DNA of 64,000 nucleotides from Trochalopteron elliotii (GCA_024734555.1 JANPWX010000619.1:546894-610893), one strand, 5' to 3'. Positions 36,001 to 50,189 are shown, counted from the first letter of the stretch. A program made the numbers and translations. The notes: a model not told the origin generated them from the letters alone.

Positions 36001-39000
36001 AATCATATAAACCTTCCCATGTTTTAATCTCTTCCTGCAGTAAAACGAGTGAAGAGTGGAATAAGTCCAGAAAATTAACTTGGAGGATATAAAACCATCA
36101 TCCACTAAATTGAATTTTATTCCAAAAACTAAAATGTGTAAGGCTAGGTGGCCATCAACCTGTAGAGAGAACAGATAGACATAGTATAAGTGAGTTAATG
36201 TGCAATTATTGGACTGTGAGAGACAATCTTGTCCAGCCATTCTTTTCTCCCTATTCATCTTAAACTCTTTCTTGCTGCACTGCTGCTTTTTGTTCTCTGG
36301 AGGAAAGAAACCTAGGTTATATTGGAAACCAGTCAGAGAAGAGGGAAACTTTTCACCAATTATTATTAAAGGTGCTTGTTGGGAGGAATTAGCTGCAAGT
36401 TAGCTGTGATAAGTAAAATCAGGTTCCAGAATGTGGTTGGGAACGAGCTCTGTTTTCAAGGGATGTGATACACTTTGTTAGTAAAGCCTTTGCTGCTTCT
36501 TCTCAATATGATATCTTTTTCAAAAAGAAAAACTTTGTATCACACTTCAAAGAGAAGAGCACTGAGTTTGTGTAAGTGAGACAATTTGTTGTAGTGGCCC
36601 TTTGGGGCAACTCCCAGTGTATATTTTTGGGTATATAAATTGAGACATACTTTTTTTCCTCCTGTTTTTCCTCATCATTATGCATTATACCTACAAAACA
36701 CTCTAATATCCAATAACCTCTCTGTAGACAAAAGTTGCTAGAAAAAAAAATGTGTAAATTGTCTTATGGAGAATTTTCAAGGCTTAGATATAGAACTGCT
36801 CTTCAAAAATGTTTACACCGGACTTGATTCTGCCTCTGATTTGCTATAAAATGTCAAACTCAGTGTTCTTCCCAGATTTTCCAGTAACAGTTTCTGTCCT
36901 TTCTAACAAGGCTCTTTTAAGATGTTGGAGCATAGCCTCTGCCATTTTCCCTACTACTCAGAAATCAAGATCCTGTTTCTACTGATTACATTCATATAAT
37001 ATACTCCCACAGACCAGAAGGGGGTGAGACCTGCTTGAGAGCTTTTGCAGTCACCAAAAGACCACGAGGCTTTCAGTTGCTTTAACTTGACTTGCCAATT
37101 TGAGCAATAGCAATATTCTCATTCAGTACAGAGAGCCATAAAGCCTAATGTTTCCAGGTTGCTCAGATATTATGAGATAGGGCACCCCTGTTGCTGATTA
37201 GAGTCAGGTGAAATAATTTGAATAAGTCAAAGTAATTATATCTGAAAGTTCTTGGCTGTAAAAATCAAGATTGAATGTATGAATGGTAAGATTGTACCTT
37301 TGGGCTGGTTTCTGACAGTGGCAAATGAGCACAATTTTATCCTTAGTGAAATCTGTTTACACTGAGTGGACTTACCTACATATAAGGAAGCAATAAAGTA
37401 ATGGTCCTGACAAATCCACAATTCAAGGTTTTATTTTACAGTTTAAATTTGAAGTTATTGAAATATATAAATTTGAAGGAATTATACAAATGGAGAGAAT
37501 GAATGCTGAATACAAGGATTCTTCAACTAGGATGACATCTTTATTATTTAAATGAAGAACATATAGGATTACATCATAATCAAGGCTTTATGTGTTCAAC
37601 TGAAATGTGTGAACCTACATGGGCAAAAATGTATACATTTTTGCATCAAACTGATAGAAACTTTCAAATTTATCCTCTATAATTTTTGTTTTTCAAATAC
37701 ATATCTGTCAAGCTCATGATTACTAAATGAGGTCCTGCCACATTAAAAAAATGTATCTGTGACAAAGATGAGATGACTGTGAACAAGGCCAGTGACACAG
37801 AGCTACAGCAGGACAGAATAAAGCAGAAGGTTTGATAATGAGAGATTACACTTTCCAGCTATTCTTGAGGACCAGAGGGAGGGAATTGTCTTATGCTGGC
37901 AGCAATTTCCCTAAACCATGTGAGATGGCATACCTCAAGCTGTTGCAAATGTAGGCAGAACAACACAGGCCATGGCTCTTGGTTGGATCTAGGTTCCCCA
38001 GGGTATAAAATATATTGAAAAGGCTCCTAAACAGGGGCTGAACACTTAATTTGACTGTTTGAATGGAAGTCCCTATATTTTTCAATCACTAACCCTTGTT
38101 CACAGCTCCCTTGAAGCTTAATAATCAATTCTGATTATTTTTTTTAAATTAGATTAGCTGCTCATCGTTTCAGTTTTACAACTGTAAGATATCAGATGTG
38201 TTAAGCAGAACTTATGCACTGTCCCCTTTTTTGGGTTCTGTGAAGCTGCAATGGACAAAGGTTATTAAGCTCCTGCTGCGTTTAAGTTTCCTACAGGTTA
38301 GTTTTAATCAAATGTTTGTTTCTTCAAAAATGGGGCCATATTAATCCCCAGTCCTTGAAAACTTAAAAGTTAAGCCAAAGTTTCCCACAGAACATTTGAA
38401 AATAAAAATGTATTAGTATTTATTTAGAGACATTTTATTAGCCCATGATTCATCAGTTTTCTATAAGGAAATTGTGGTTAATTGTAATGGTTAAAGATTG
38501 TGTTGTGCATGTTTCTGAATTGCTGATACTTATAGCTTTTTGTCCTTTCTAATATCAATGCAAGAAAAAAAAAAACATTCAAAGTGTTCAGTTTTAGTGA
38601 ACAGGAAATACACCTTTATCAAAATACAAAAACCATCTATTCTTACGCAAATTCGTGTCAGACATCTAAAAGATTCCTTTTGTCATTCCTCTACAGGAGC
38701 TGATTGATTCATGCTACTAGTTTGAAATACACATACAAATCAGAGCACTAAGAATTTTTTTTATATCAGATAGTGCAAACTTTATTATAAAATACTTCAC
38801 CATTACATATATTTTATTCCAATTCAAACTCAGTCAAGTGTTCTGTAAGGATAATGTGCCTTAGACTGAAGTAAGGCATTATAAAAAGATGTGCTGACTT
38901 AATCCACCTCATTCTGTGAAGGTAGATAAGAATGTGAATATATGTATGTGTGTCTGCTTGTGTGTGTATCATGCAGATCATTCATAAATTGTCATAAAAA

Positions 39001-41713
39001 TTAGTCACCTAATTAGTTGCTAATGTATATTATTTTTTAAAAGATCCAGATAGAAGATACATTGGCAAATGTTCAGACCATCTTTATGTTATTACATCTA
39101 ATTGTAAACATCAACACATTTAATTATCATGCAAGCATGAACAATTATGCCATTACTTTGTAAATACACATGAAAGGTTATTCATCACTGCCATACATTA
39201 TAAAATATTAGTAATATCAAGAAAGACAACCATACCAAATTTCTTCCCAGCCTTTGGTTTACTCATCATTTGAGAAAGTCACAATAATGTGATTAGTAAC
39301 ACAGAAGATTGTTCTTTTTCTGATGGAGAATATGTATCTGTTCTATCTGAAACATTGAGATTTATCTGTATTATTTTCCCATTAATTCTTCATTGGAAGT
39401 TTATACATCCTTGACAATATCTAGTCACATACTTGCCACCACAGGAAAGGGAAGCAAACATCCATTTCCCTTCTGAAAAGGCCTTGTAAAACTTGAATTA
39501 TACATGTTTCAAGGTATGGGGGAGAAAAGGATGTGGGATCATAGAAGCTATAATGTGCTTTTTAGTTTGTTTGAAAGCAGATAATCAGTAGGCTAGCGAA
39601 AAAGTAACAGTTTTATGTTATCATTTTTACACATGCTCCTACACATAAAAGACACTAATTTTAGATAATATCTAGACTTAAGGTTGTCTAACACTTTTAT
39701 TTTAGTATTCAAATTTGACTTGCATTTAAATTTCCTAAAATTTCAAACTCTGGACTGAAAGTCTCCTGTCAGGTGTTGGCTGCTGAATATTTTTGAAGTA
39801 TTTCCACATACTATAAAAGCCTTTCATAAGGAGTTGTCGGCCTATGTCTGCTTTGAAGCAAAACCTTGGTTTAGCCCAGCCAAATCGAGCCAAGTTTTGA
39901 ACTTTTAGATACTACCATTCATCTTGTAGTGAGGAATCATACTAGATCTTAGTAAGAAGCTTTTGGAATTGAGCAACATAATTTCCTGAACAATAAGCAC
40001 GCTGAACTCAATAGTGTATGACACTGTGCACTAGACACCTCTACCCAGCAGCCAACATGCCCATACAGTCCAATGTATTCTAATTTAAATAGTCCAGAAG
40101 TGGTTTAGGCATGTCAGCTCCAAGCTACATCCATTATAATACACAAATTCCAACACTTAGCCTGTGCTAAGACCACAGGATCATCAGCTCCAGAGCTTCA
40201 ATCTGCCAACATTACTTTACTGTTTCCAGCTTAGTTACTCCACAATTTTTCTGTTGTGAGAAAAATACCTGTGAAGCATGCTGGGAATATGTCTGTCACA
40301 TCAGCTTAAAACCAATAGCCTATTATTTACCAGCTGTTTTTCCAGATAGGCTACTAAAGTTCTGTGCTGTTGATTACGTGCAAGATGCAATACAGTTTCT
40401 TTGCATCTAATTTTTGCTATTTATTTTCTGGCAAAAAAAAAAAACTACATTCAAAACTTAGTAAACCCAAGAATTAAGATTGATTCAGCAATGTTAATTC
40501 AGGCTTTTCATGTATGCTTTAGGTGGTAGATCCTTATTTATTTGTTCTTGGAATAAGTTTATCACATTTTGCCTAATTGAATAGACTACATTCTGTTCTG
40601 GAAACATATCAAGGATAAACTGCAGTGGAGAATAAGGATCAAAAGAAAACTGATTCATCCATCATGTAACTAGGAAAGTCTATAGGACCAGAGCATGTCT
40701 GGAAATGGCAGGTGAAGGATAATGGATTTGAATTGTGACAGTGAGAACTGAATCTACCACAAAGTTCTAATGTGATGGTAATTGAGACACTTAAATTAAA
40801 ATTTTCATATGGCTGCTAATGGCTGCTAAAAATGGCCACATTTTCTAGGTACTTATTTGAGTCATCCTTGGCAGATCCATGCAAGTGCCAAGTGATCGCA
40901 GCTGTGATTGAAATGAATTGGATCTGTGCTTGTTTTTTAAAATGCTCTGAAAATTCAGGCCCAAATGCATTCAATTAGCAAAATATTAGTGAAAACTTCA
41001 TAATTTTAACCTCTTTCAACTCTAATTTCTTGCAGAGATTCCTCAATATCGGCAGAATTATTTTAGAAGTTTAAATCATTTTATGATTTAAAAAAAAAAT
41101 TTGCTGTTGTTTCAACATAGCTTACATAAACAGACTTGAATGTTCAGACTCAAATGACCTATAACCCACCAAAATAGCTGGGCCTAGTGTCAAATTCAGA
41201 AACTACACCAATGCTTGCAATACTGTTTTCACTTGCAGTAAGCCAATTGAGCCTCTGAATGAATTTAGCACTGTAATGTTAGACTGACTGTAAACCTTAG
41301 CTGGTTAAATGAAGTTTCAGATGGGTGTAGAGATGCTATTTCTATTGCATTATCCAGGAAGTTCACTTTCTTGCTTGTTTTCACTGTTCTACACCCACTG
41401 GAAATGTGGAGTGTCTTCACCATTTTCAGAAACTTACAGACAGCATCATGCAAGGACATATGTTGAAGACTGAGATAATCAAGCATACATCAAAGATTTC
41501 AGTTTCTGACCTCTGGGCTACTTCCAAGCTAGCTTTCATCTGAGATGTGTTTTTATTTTTTTAATTAATTAAATTAACTGACAGTTTATTTCCTGGTGGT
41601 AACAAGATCATATTTATAAACGGGATATGTTCGGTATATCCTACGTTGCAGCAACAGAGTTTTAGTAGAAAAATTTGGCTGTTTCTAGATAAGGAAAGAA
41701 ATAAGCCTGGGAG
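33001..41713. other. Repeat-poor AT-rich stretch, no gene seen
   Basis: Continues the repeat-free interval. A 148-codon minus-strand frame (35812-36258) contains a good splice-acceptor-like sequence but no recognisable domain; a frame of that length is about what one expects once by chance in 64 kb of AT-rich DNA. A 22-bp palindrome lies at 37623-37644. Otherwise nothing recognised. Confidence 0.5.
37623..37644. repeat. 22-bp perfect palindrome
   Basis: The 11-base arm GCAAAAATGTA is followed immediately by its reverse complement TACATTTTTGC. No spacer and no extension beyond 22 bp. Could be chance or a dimeric binding site. Confidence 0.7.
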
Positions 41714-41870
41714 GATCACAGAATCACAGAATGGTTGAGGCTGACAGGTCATTAACCCCATGCCTTACTCAGGCAGGGCGAACTAAAGCAGGTTGCTCAG
41801 AACCATGTCCAGCGAGGTGTTAAGATTATCTCCACATATGAAGACTCCACAACCTCACCACACTAACTTA
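41714..41870 (-). mobile_element. CR1 LINE 3' end remnant, antisense, ~155 bp
   Basis: GATCACAGAATCACAGAATG (two CR1 3' 8-mers in reverse complement) is followed by GGTTGAGGCTGACAGGTCATTAACC-type sequence, then 'aggttgctcagaaccatg' and 'gaagactccacaacctc'. It is the extreme 3' end of a CACAGAAT-type CR1. The left border is sharp and the right border is eroded. Confidence 0.88.
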
Positions 41871-43353
41871 CTTGTATTCACGTTAGCTTACATTTGCTCT
41901 CACTTTTTTTTCCCCATCTTAAATTGTTTAAAGTCCTCCCTAGTAAATGGCTGTACCATTAAAAGGTATTGGGGATGAATACTCATCAGTTCTCATCAAC
42001 CTCTAACCTACTTCTAGGACAACTACTTTATTAAAACAAGCGCAAATTAAACACAGTACCTTCCAAGTCTGATAACCAGAAGCAGTTTGAAACCTTATAG
42101 AATTAAAGACACAATGATTTTGACTGAATTCAATTCTGTATTTGCAGATTTCTATTCGCTGTACAGATTTAAATGGTATAGTCTGCATTTTCTACTCCGG
42201 TGCCAAGGCTGTAAAGGTGTAATGCATGCTTAAATTTAATGGATTTTGTATCTCCATTGAATCCCAAAGCATTAAAGTTTTCCACCATGCAAAGTTTCCA
42301 TGTTTCACATGGTTGTTCTGCCATAGTAGAAGAGTTGGTGTTTGTGGTCTGAGAGACAATGTTTTGAGCAGTTTTGTTGAATAACATCTATTCTACCTCA
42401 AAATTGAACTTTGAACATTTTACAATTATGATCATTTATAAAGTGATAGTAGTATTCTTACTGTGATGAGTTACCAACTACTTTCTTTTTAAAATCTAAC
42501 ATATTTTCCAAGTTATTGCTGGATAACTGTTCTCCAGCATCATTGCTCTTGGTAAATTTTCTGGATGGTTTTGTGACTGCTTACTATCTTTTGCTAACAA
42601 CATATTGAAATACAGCAATAAAGTGTATGTTCTTCTTATTATAAAACTGGTAATTATTGGTTCCAATTAAATATTGTGAAATACATTGTAGTAGTTCAGC
42701 AGACTATTCTCTTGGGGAGAATGAAGAGGTAGAAAAGTCTGTTTGTAGATAACACGGGCAATCTTCCTGCATGCAAAATTCATCACTGCCTTTCAAACTA
42801 TATGCTCAGACTCTTCAGTCAGTAAGTGGTAGTGCAAAACTGGGTATGCACATGTGAGGTTTCAGGCCATGGTGAGGCTTGGACTTTATTATAAAGGAAA
42901 GTGAGTTTTCAATGAAATGAAAAGTTTTGAAAAGGCCTTGAAAGAGAATATAGAAAAGAAAGAGAAAAGGGTAATACTCTAAGCCTCAAAGTGTCAGATG
43001 GAAGTTTCACTGTTGAAATGTTAGTCCTGAGTGTAAAATGATCAAACAGGAGCAAGGGAAATCATAACATGAAATGGGATAACATTTCTGAAGACAGAGC
43101 TTAATTTCTCTTGGAGACCTTAATCCTAAGCAAAAATGGTTCAATTATGTTGTCAAAACTCAAAGTAGAAAAAAATGTAAAATAAATCACATACAAAATT
43201 GATGGTGTGCATGTTGACATAAGAGGACAAGGCTTGAGCTAGATGTGAATGAATGAATTTGAGAGTGAAGACAGGGAAGAGGTGACACATCCAACCTGTC
43301 CTTACTACAAGGTGTCCCAGTTTTCTATTCTAGCCCTGAAAGATGAGGAGTGC

Positions 43354-43390
43354 CCCCCTTTTTTTTCTTTTTCTTTTTTTTTTTTTTTTC
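43354..43390 (+). repeat. T-rich tract
   Basis: C6-T8-C-T5-C-T17-type run. A homopolymer prone to length change and sequencing error. Confidence 0.85.
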
Positions 43391-44570
43391 TGAATTCCTG
43401 GCCAACTTCCCTTTTTCCTGTGCCAGAATGTCTCCCTGAGAACCCCTGAACACAACACCCCAGTTTTTCACTTTAAAAATACGATCAGTCTGCAAGAAGA
43501 TAGAAAGAAGCTGCAGATTGCTACTGACTTACCAGTTAGTTTGGCATCATTTTCCACATGACCTATCTTGGGAGATATTTTAACTCACATTCTGAGTGAT
43601 GCTTCCAAATGGAAACCTCAATGTTTAATGGTTGATTTTGCAGCACCAGACAGTCTCATAATTTTGATCTGAGTAACATCTTGGTCTGATGCTTTTCATA
43701 TTTGCTATCTTTGCTTCCAGCTACACCAGTGTAAATATACTTGTATTGTTGAATGTCTCAGTCTACTGATGCACAATTTATTCTGAATACTGCATCAAGA
43801 AGAACAACAGAGGTTCAAAGCACAAACCAAGTTTCTGGAATGCAGTTAGTCTTTTGGTAATCATCCACCTTCATTAGCTGAATGAATACTTACTATGCCT
43901 ATCTGACAGATAACTACTGATTTTCAGGAAAAATTATTCCAAATATCTGTCATCACAGCTAGAAATCTAGAATCTCACCAAAAGTCTCTGGATGTAAATG
44001 TAGATTTGATGTTTTAAGGATGAAAGAAGATGGTCAGAAAGGGAAATAAAATCATTGATCTTTGACAGAGAATATAAAATAGATTCTGACTTCCTCATCC
44101 TTAGTTACCTAGGAATGACTTGGAAATTCCTTTTGAGCATAAGTCTAGTGGGAAGGAAAAAACACAATCTACAACCTCTTTGATCCTCAAACCTTTGCCA
44201 TCCTACCAAGATAATGGTGTTTCTTACTATTTGGGCAGCAGAGGAAAAGGAAAAGAAGTGGCTTTATCTGTTTGTGTCAGACAATATATTCCACTACCAT
44301 TTGAAATGCAGTTTTCCTCCATAATAAGTAAGCCATAGTATTTAGCTTCCTAGAACAGCCTCTGGATGGAAGTGCAATGTGTTCCAATACAGTTTGCTTT
44401 CATATGTGCAATTTGTTTGTGACTCATGTATCCCCATCAATATGCCTTCTGTAGAAGATGTCATAAATGCCATCAAACCTTTATTTGTATTTGAATCACA
44501 TGCATAAGGCACTGAGACTTCATAAGATACCAAGCAGATTTTGAGAGGACAGCAGTTTTCATCTTCAGGA

Positions 44571-44625
44571 AAAAAAAAAGAAAGAAAGAAAGAAAGAAAA
44601 TTTTAAAAAAAAAAAAAAAAAAAAA
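44571..44625 (+). repeat. A-rich tract with (AAAG)n and poly-A
   Basis: A10, then (GAAA)5, AATTTT, then about 21 A. It could be the decayed tail of a retroposed sequence, but the upstream DNA is not recognisable as any transcript. Confidence 0.85.
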
Positions 44626-46352
44626 TCATGTATATGCAAGATTTTAGTGAAAAGTCAATATGAAAGAGCAACAGAAATTCCTGACAAAGCCTCCTCCCCT
44701 TGAATCCCTCCCACTGCTTCTCCGTTGTCATCCTTCTTAAGTATCACCTCTCCTTTCCATCAGGACTGGCACTCAAGAATAACAGATGGCAGCCTCAAGA
44801 TTGTAGCACCCTTTAATGTCTGCCCTTTACTGTCTGGCAAAAGTGTTGACATTTCTGCCTTGAATGAGAACTGAAAACATGTAAAAATATATTCAACATG
44901 AACAGTCAGTGTCTAAGATGTTGTTTACACACTTGCTAATGGGCTTTGACTTTATTAGAATGATCCTTAGGTCTGCAGAACCCACAGTCAGGTGTGAACT
45001 GGAAATTTTCTTGTTATTTCCCTTACATTAGAGAAATAACAAGTCTTGCTGCCCATGGACTCAAAAGCTGTCCCTATTATTTCCATCAGCAAATATGAAT
45101 GCATTGTTGTGGGTTTTCTTGTAAGCATCAACCAATCTATAATCTCCTAGAACTGACCCCAGGAATCTCTGCGTCCTCCTCTGGTAGGAGGTGCTAAATT
45201 GGTAGGAAATGACAAAACAAGAAGCTCAGGTGCTATTAATTTGGAGTCTTAAGTAGTTACTGAATTTTGATATTCACCATCACAGGTTTTTGTCTTTAGT
45301 AGTATACTGATGTTCAGAAGGTAAATTGTACTAATGCCTCTTCATTGCTGAAAGCAAAGTTTATTTATTTGTTTGCTGAACTGAACACAGAAGTAATGGA
45401 GTGAATTGTTCATTTTTAAGAGTAAGCTTCAGGGAAATGTCTGGAATTTTTTTTCTGAAGTACTCAAAATAGGTACCCAAATCCATAAGACCAGTATTTT
45501 CTGTAAAACATGAAATAGTCTCCATGTACAGTGGAGCAGAGTTACATCATGGTATTGGGAACTGGCTGAATGCACCCCTGGTGCTTTTGAAGAAAGCACC
45601 GCGACTCCTGCAAATCATTTATAGCACTGATTTATTTCTGGTGGACATTAAAACTCCCATTTCCTCCTCACCATAAACTATTAGATAGCTCTTTCTATAA
45701 TGTTTTTGAGACAGCATTTCATGTTTTATATGTTTGCAGAGTTTTAGTTTTTGTTCTTGTTTGTCTTTTAATTATTCCCAGTTGTTATGAGGCGGAAAAT
45801 TCCCATTAACAAAATAGATGGTTCTTTAATCTTCAAATATGTGAAACAATTCAAGTCAAACAGGTGACAAAATACAGGACAATTTCCCAACAAATCCCTC
45901 AGATTAACACATACTGCTTAAAGATTCAGCACAGAAGGACTACATACGTCTTGGAAATGAGTACTACTTTCCGCTTGCAAACCCTGTATTTTGACAGGCC
46001 ATATTGTCTTGAGATAGAACGTCAGAAAAAGAATGAATAATTTAATCAGAAATAAATGAGACAAATTGTATAACGGACAGTACATGGATTTCCTTCTTGA
46101 AAGCTGAAGTCTACCCACGCTTCACATGACTGGACAACCATTCCACACTGAACAGTGAGCTGATCAGCAGCAGGTTTCTCCCTTCCAGTTTTTAAACCAA
46201 ATAAATAAAACATTCAGATTGCTGGCAGTTTTAGGGAGATGTTAAGGCAGCACATAGCTTTTGACACCCTTAATAAAAGCCGGTAAGGTGATTTTAAAAT
46301 TAAAACTGTTACCCAACTGATTTGAAAAAATTTTAAGAGGGTTTTTTATTAT

Positions 46353-46384
46353 TAAAAAAAAAAAAAAAGAAAAGAAAAAGAAAA
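46353..46384 (+). repeat. A-rich tract
   Basis: A14 followed by GAAAAGAAAAAGAAAA. Simple sequence; no attached element recognised. Confidence 0.8.
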
Positions 46385-47702
46385 CGATAGGCTTTGTTTC
46401 TATAAAAATATTACAAGACTTACTTTTTGTATGCAAGCTTTTAACTGAAATAATATTCCATACAATTTGCTTATCTGAAAAAAAGGAATCCCTGGAATAC
46501 CTCTGCACTTAATTGGATATCTCCCTTCTCTTCCTCAACAACATGAAAAGCTGTGGCACAGAATTATTTTTAGATGGAGTGAGCAGCGTGAGAAAATCTG
46601 TCTTATTTTGGAAAAAATACATATATTAAGAATTAAATGTGAATGGTCTCCTTTGATCAAAAGAGTTGGAATAAGCATGTGAGGCACAAATGTTGGATGT
46701 CGAGGCATGCTGTTCCCGAATTTCCTCACTGTTCTTTCATATATCAAACGCTGTTTTACTTCGTCTTCACATTAGAACATACTGAGTGATAGGGTTAGAG
46801 AGACCTAGTGGTTTGAAATTTGTATGTCTAAGCCCTGTTTATTGGTATTTTGCTGACATCTAGTGGTGACAAACCTGTTAACCAGATTTCTGTCCTGGGC
46901 TGAGGTAGCAGGATCATCGCTTAATGAAGAATGCTTGTAACTGTGGGTTTAAAGCTGGCATTTCATAAGCTGAAAAAGAAAATGCTCAGCAACCGTTCTC
47001 TTCTTTCACTGCCTAATCATAGGCAGTTGTGAACTTCTGGTACTTTCAAATACAAAGGAACTGGTAGTCTTGTAGATTATTCTAGAATTTCAAATTCAGG
47101 TTCTATTAATATTGTCAAAAGCAGTAGGAAAACAGAAAACTAGAACCGAGGTTAGACGATGCCATAGTGAAACCTTGATAGCCAGCTTGTTCTTCAGTCT
47201 TCACCCACTGCTAACAAGTTAAAAATATTGTGTGCAAACTGGAGGTGTTTGCCTGCAATAAAGAAATACCTGGTGCTGACAGAGTCACATGGTGGTTTTG
47301 GATGTGTCTAAATCAAAGGAAAAAAAATTCAGCTGCCCTAGTTGTGAATGCCAAACCAGTTACATATACTAGATGGCTGGCTTTGTTGGAATTCACATCC
47401 ATATCTACAAATTCAGTCTCAAGCCCAATGTATGCAATAAAATAAAAAATGGAATCAAGCTGTGAGAATTCTCTTTTCTCTCCCTCACAGAATTAGTGTT
47501 GAATAGAGATACTTTGGTTGAACAGCACTATTTTCTACAACACAAACGTTTTATTTTTAATAAATATTTATGAGGAGTTGGCAGGGGAGAAAGAGGTTAT
47601 ATTTTGATGATTAGAAAAAACAGTGATTCAATAAATGACATTAAGCTACTGGCTTTTCTGCTTTTGTTTCAAAACTATGAATATGTAGTGAGAGAGCGTG
47701 TG

Positions 47703-47705
<3 letters not shown>

Positions 47706-47761
<56 letters not shown>
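47706..47761 (+). repeat. (GT)28 microsatellite
   Basis: 56 bases of uninterrupted GT, flanked by related impure sequence (GAGAGAGCGTGTGAGA on the left, TTTGAAAGAGAGTGTGTGAG on the right). Its length and purity predict high polymorphism. The (TH)n frame on the minus strand comes from this repeat. Confidence 0.97.
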
Positions 47762-47764
<3 letters not shown>

Positions 47765-50189
47765 AAAGAGAGTGTGTGAGACAGGTGGCAGCAGGGTTGC
47801 TATAGCAATTACTTGTCACTAATGATAGGAGGGTAATTACTGCAGCAAATTCCCACATAGCTATTCAGCACACAAGTTAGACTATTTCCCATCCTAAAAT
47901 ATTCTTTCTGTATGTGCAAGATTACCTTTTTCACCAGATGGCTACCAGCTACATTTCTAAAATTTACAGCAGTGTAAAACCCGAAGTTCATTAACTATGG
48001 TCTGAATGGAATCAGAATTCAGCCACCACCATCAATTTTGAAAGATGCAATGTCTTTTGGGGTGTACTTTTCTCTAGATGCAATACAAAATTTTGTTTGC
48101 CAGAATGCTTTTTGTAAGTTCAATGTCAAAAACATATTGAGGTCACCTTCAATGCTGCATTCAAGAAATAGAGATTAGTATGTGATTGAGGCTGACTCAT
48201 CATTTAATTGCACAAGATGTAAATCAGGTTTTTCTGCAGTGAACTAATAAAATTAAACTATTAATAACTGTACAAACAACTACAAATCAGGCCATGTTTG
48301 ATGGAAAATAGACTCAGGCATTGGGAGAGTCATTGAGAGAGTTTCTTTGCAACGTCTTCATTAGAGTATTTTTCATTTCCTCTCTTTCCATTATTTGTAG
48401 CTTAACAGTGGCTTATCATCTCTACCAAATCACAAAACAATCTACATTTCATCTTTAGGCTGCTTCATTCTGTAGTGTTTGAAACATTTCTAGATGAATA
48501 AAACAGAAGCAACTAATATGTATAATGAAAAATTTTATTTTGTGTAATCAGCACTAATAAAATGGTTTCAAAGGTATCTATCTAATTTACACAAAAATGT
48601 GATGTTACCTCAGCTGTATTCCTTAATAATTCTCTTTGCTTTTATTATTCTCTTTTTCTTTTTATTGCCTTTGAAATGAAAGTATGGATTACGGACATTA
48701 CCTCTTAATTAACTGGTGGCAAATATGTACAATTACAAGCTACTTTAGAGGGTTCATTTTTTGCCCCCCAGCTGGCTGGACTGAGATGATTTGAGAGAAT
48801 ACATATTGTTTTCTCCCTTTTGAAGAAGAACTAATGAATTTCAGAACTAGGAGCTGGAAAGACAGCACTTGGGCTTCCTAGGTGGATGAGATTGTCCACT
48901 ATGCCATAATTAACAACTGTTTGATGCTTTCCTAAAGTGTATTTATTTCTGATTCACTTGTTATGACAAAACTGTGCATCTCTGGTTATTCTGGTTAAAA
49001 ACAGTGCAAATCTGCTTACCTGGGCTTTGTTCATTTTCCATCCTTCAGACAAAGTATTGATATTTTGTATCTCCAACAGTTCATGTTATTATTATAAAAC
49101 AGATAACTTTCATTTAGTGTACTAATATTTCTAGAGAAAACCCTTATAAAATGCTACTGTTTTCACATAGTATTTAGTACTATTTCATACAATACTATGA
49201 GGTATTTCAGTTCCTAGATAAAAGTAGGTGAATATGCTGAAAGTTAAAATCCACTTGTCAGCTGGTGACTTTGTTCAGTAAGTAAAATAATACTTGCTGC
49301 TACAACATGAATAATTGTATAAATAGGTATTGTTTAAATAAGGATTATCACAATTTTGTTTCTTTTGTTTATGCCATAGGTGAAGGTTGATTTATAATCT
49401 GCTTCTGATGTGTAAATTGTAAACCTTATGAATCATTCTATCCTCAAAGGCAGCACTTGAATTCCAAGAATTTAATGAAAAACACTTCCCATTTTTCTCA
49501 CTAAAAATATATAACTTGGTGCCAATTAAAATTCAGTGCACAGTGTATCCAGTAACCCTGATAATCAGTAAAAACATGTCAGAGAGCAAAATGGTTTCTC
49601 CAACTGAATGGAAATTTCAATGAGCAGTTAAACTACAATAGGGAGAAATTCATTACTGGAATACCTTGCTGCCTTACAGCAGTTGAAATCTGATTAAAGA
49701 AATAACGACATTAAACTATATAAAATCCTGGCAGAAGTGGCAGCGAGGACAATGACACATATTTCAGCTTGTACAATACTTATTTTGGCTCAGAACAACA
49801 ACAGAAAATATTGATCAGACTGCTACATGTTAGATCAGCGTACAAGAATGACAATTTCTTCCGCAAAACCCCACACTGTTTTTATTGTTTCAGCTCTTTG
49901 ACTCTTGCTGACTTGAGTTCGAGTCCCAAATGGACTTCTGATCAGCAGGGTAGCTGATTTCAGAATACAGAGAGAGAGAGAAAATGTGTAAACTTCATGA
50001 AGTACTCCACAAGCTCCAGCTTGCAAACCTCACCAAGATTGCACACCATCCAGCTCACAAACTCTCACCTAATACAACAGGCTGTAAGTTGTGAAGAAAT
50101 GTGTTTAAGTATAAATAGTCTCTGCTGGCTTCAGGAAGTAAAACGGTTCCCTTAGTTTAGTCAACATATTGCTTGCTGGGGAAGCTGAG

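Larger units (their letters stand above)
41871..50189. other. AT-rich unique stretch with several simple repeats
   Basis: Contains four simple-sequence tracts listed separately (43354, 44571, 46353 and 47706). No frame above 88 codons and none with protein character; the 88- and 70-codon minus-strand frames owe their length to homopolymer and (TH)n tracts. No interspersed repeat recognised. Confidence 0.5.

Noticed and set aside
37013..37026. CCAGAAGGGGGTGA, resembling a CTCF core
   Set aside because: At least two core positions disagree with the CTCF consensus; one weak match in 64 kb is expected.
44342..44625. Processed retropseudogene with an A-rich tail
   Set aside because: The sequence before the A-rich tract shows no recognisable coding sequence, and I saw no target duplication.
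46848..46868. TGCTGACATCTAGTGGTGAC, a word seen in some old vertebrate repeats
   Set aside because: Only about 20 bases are familiar and no further element sequence can be aligned on either side.
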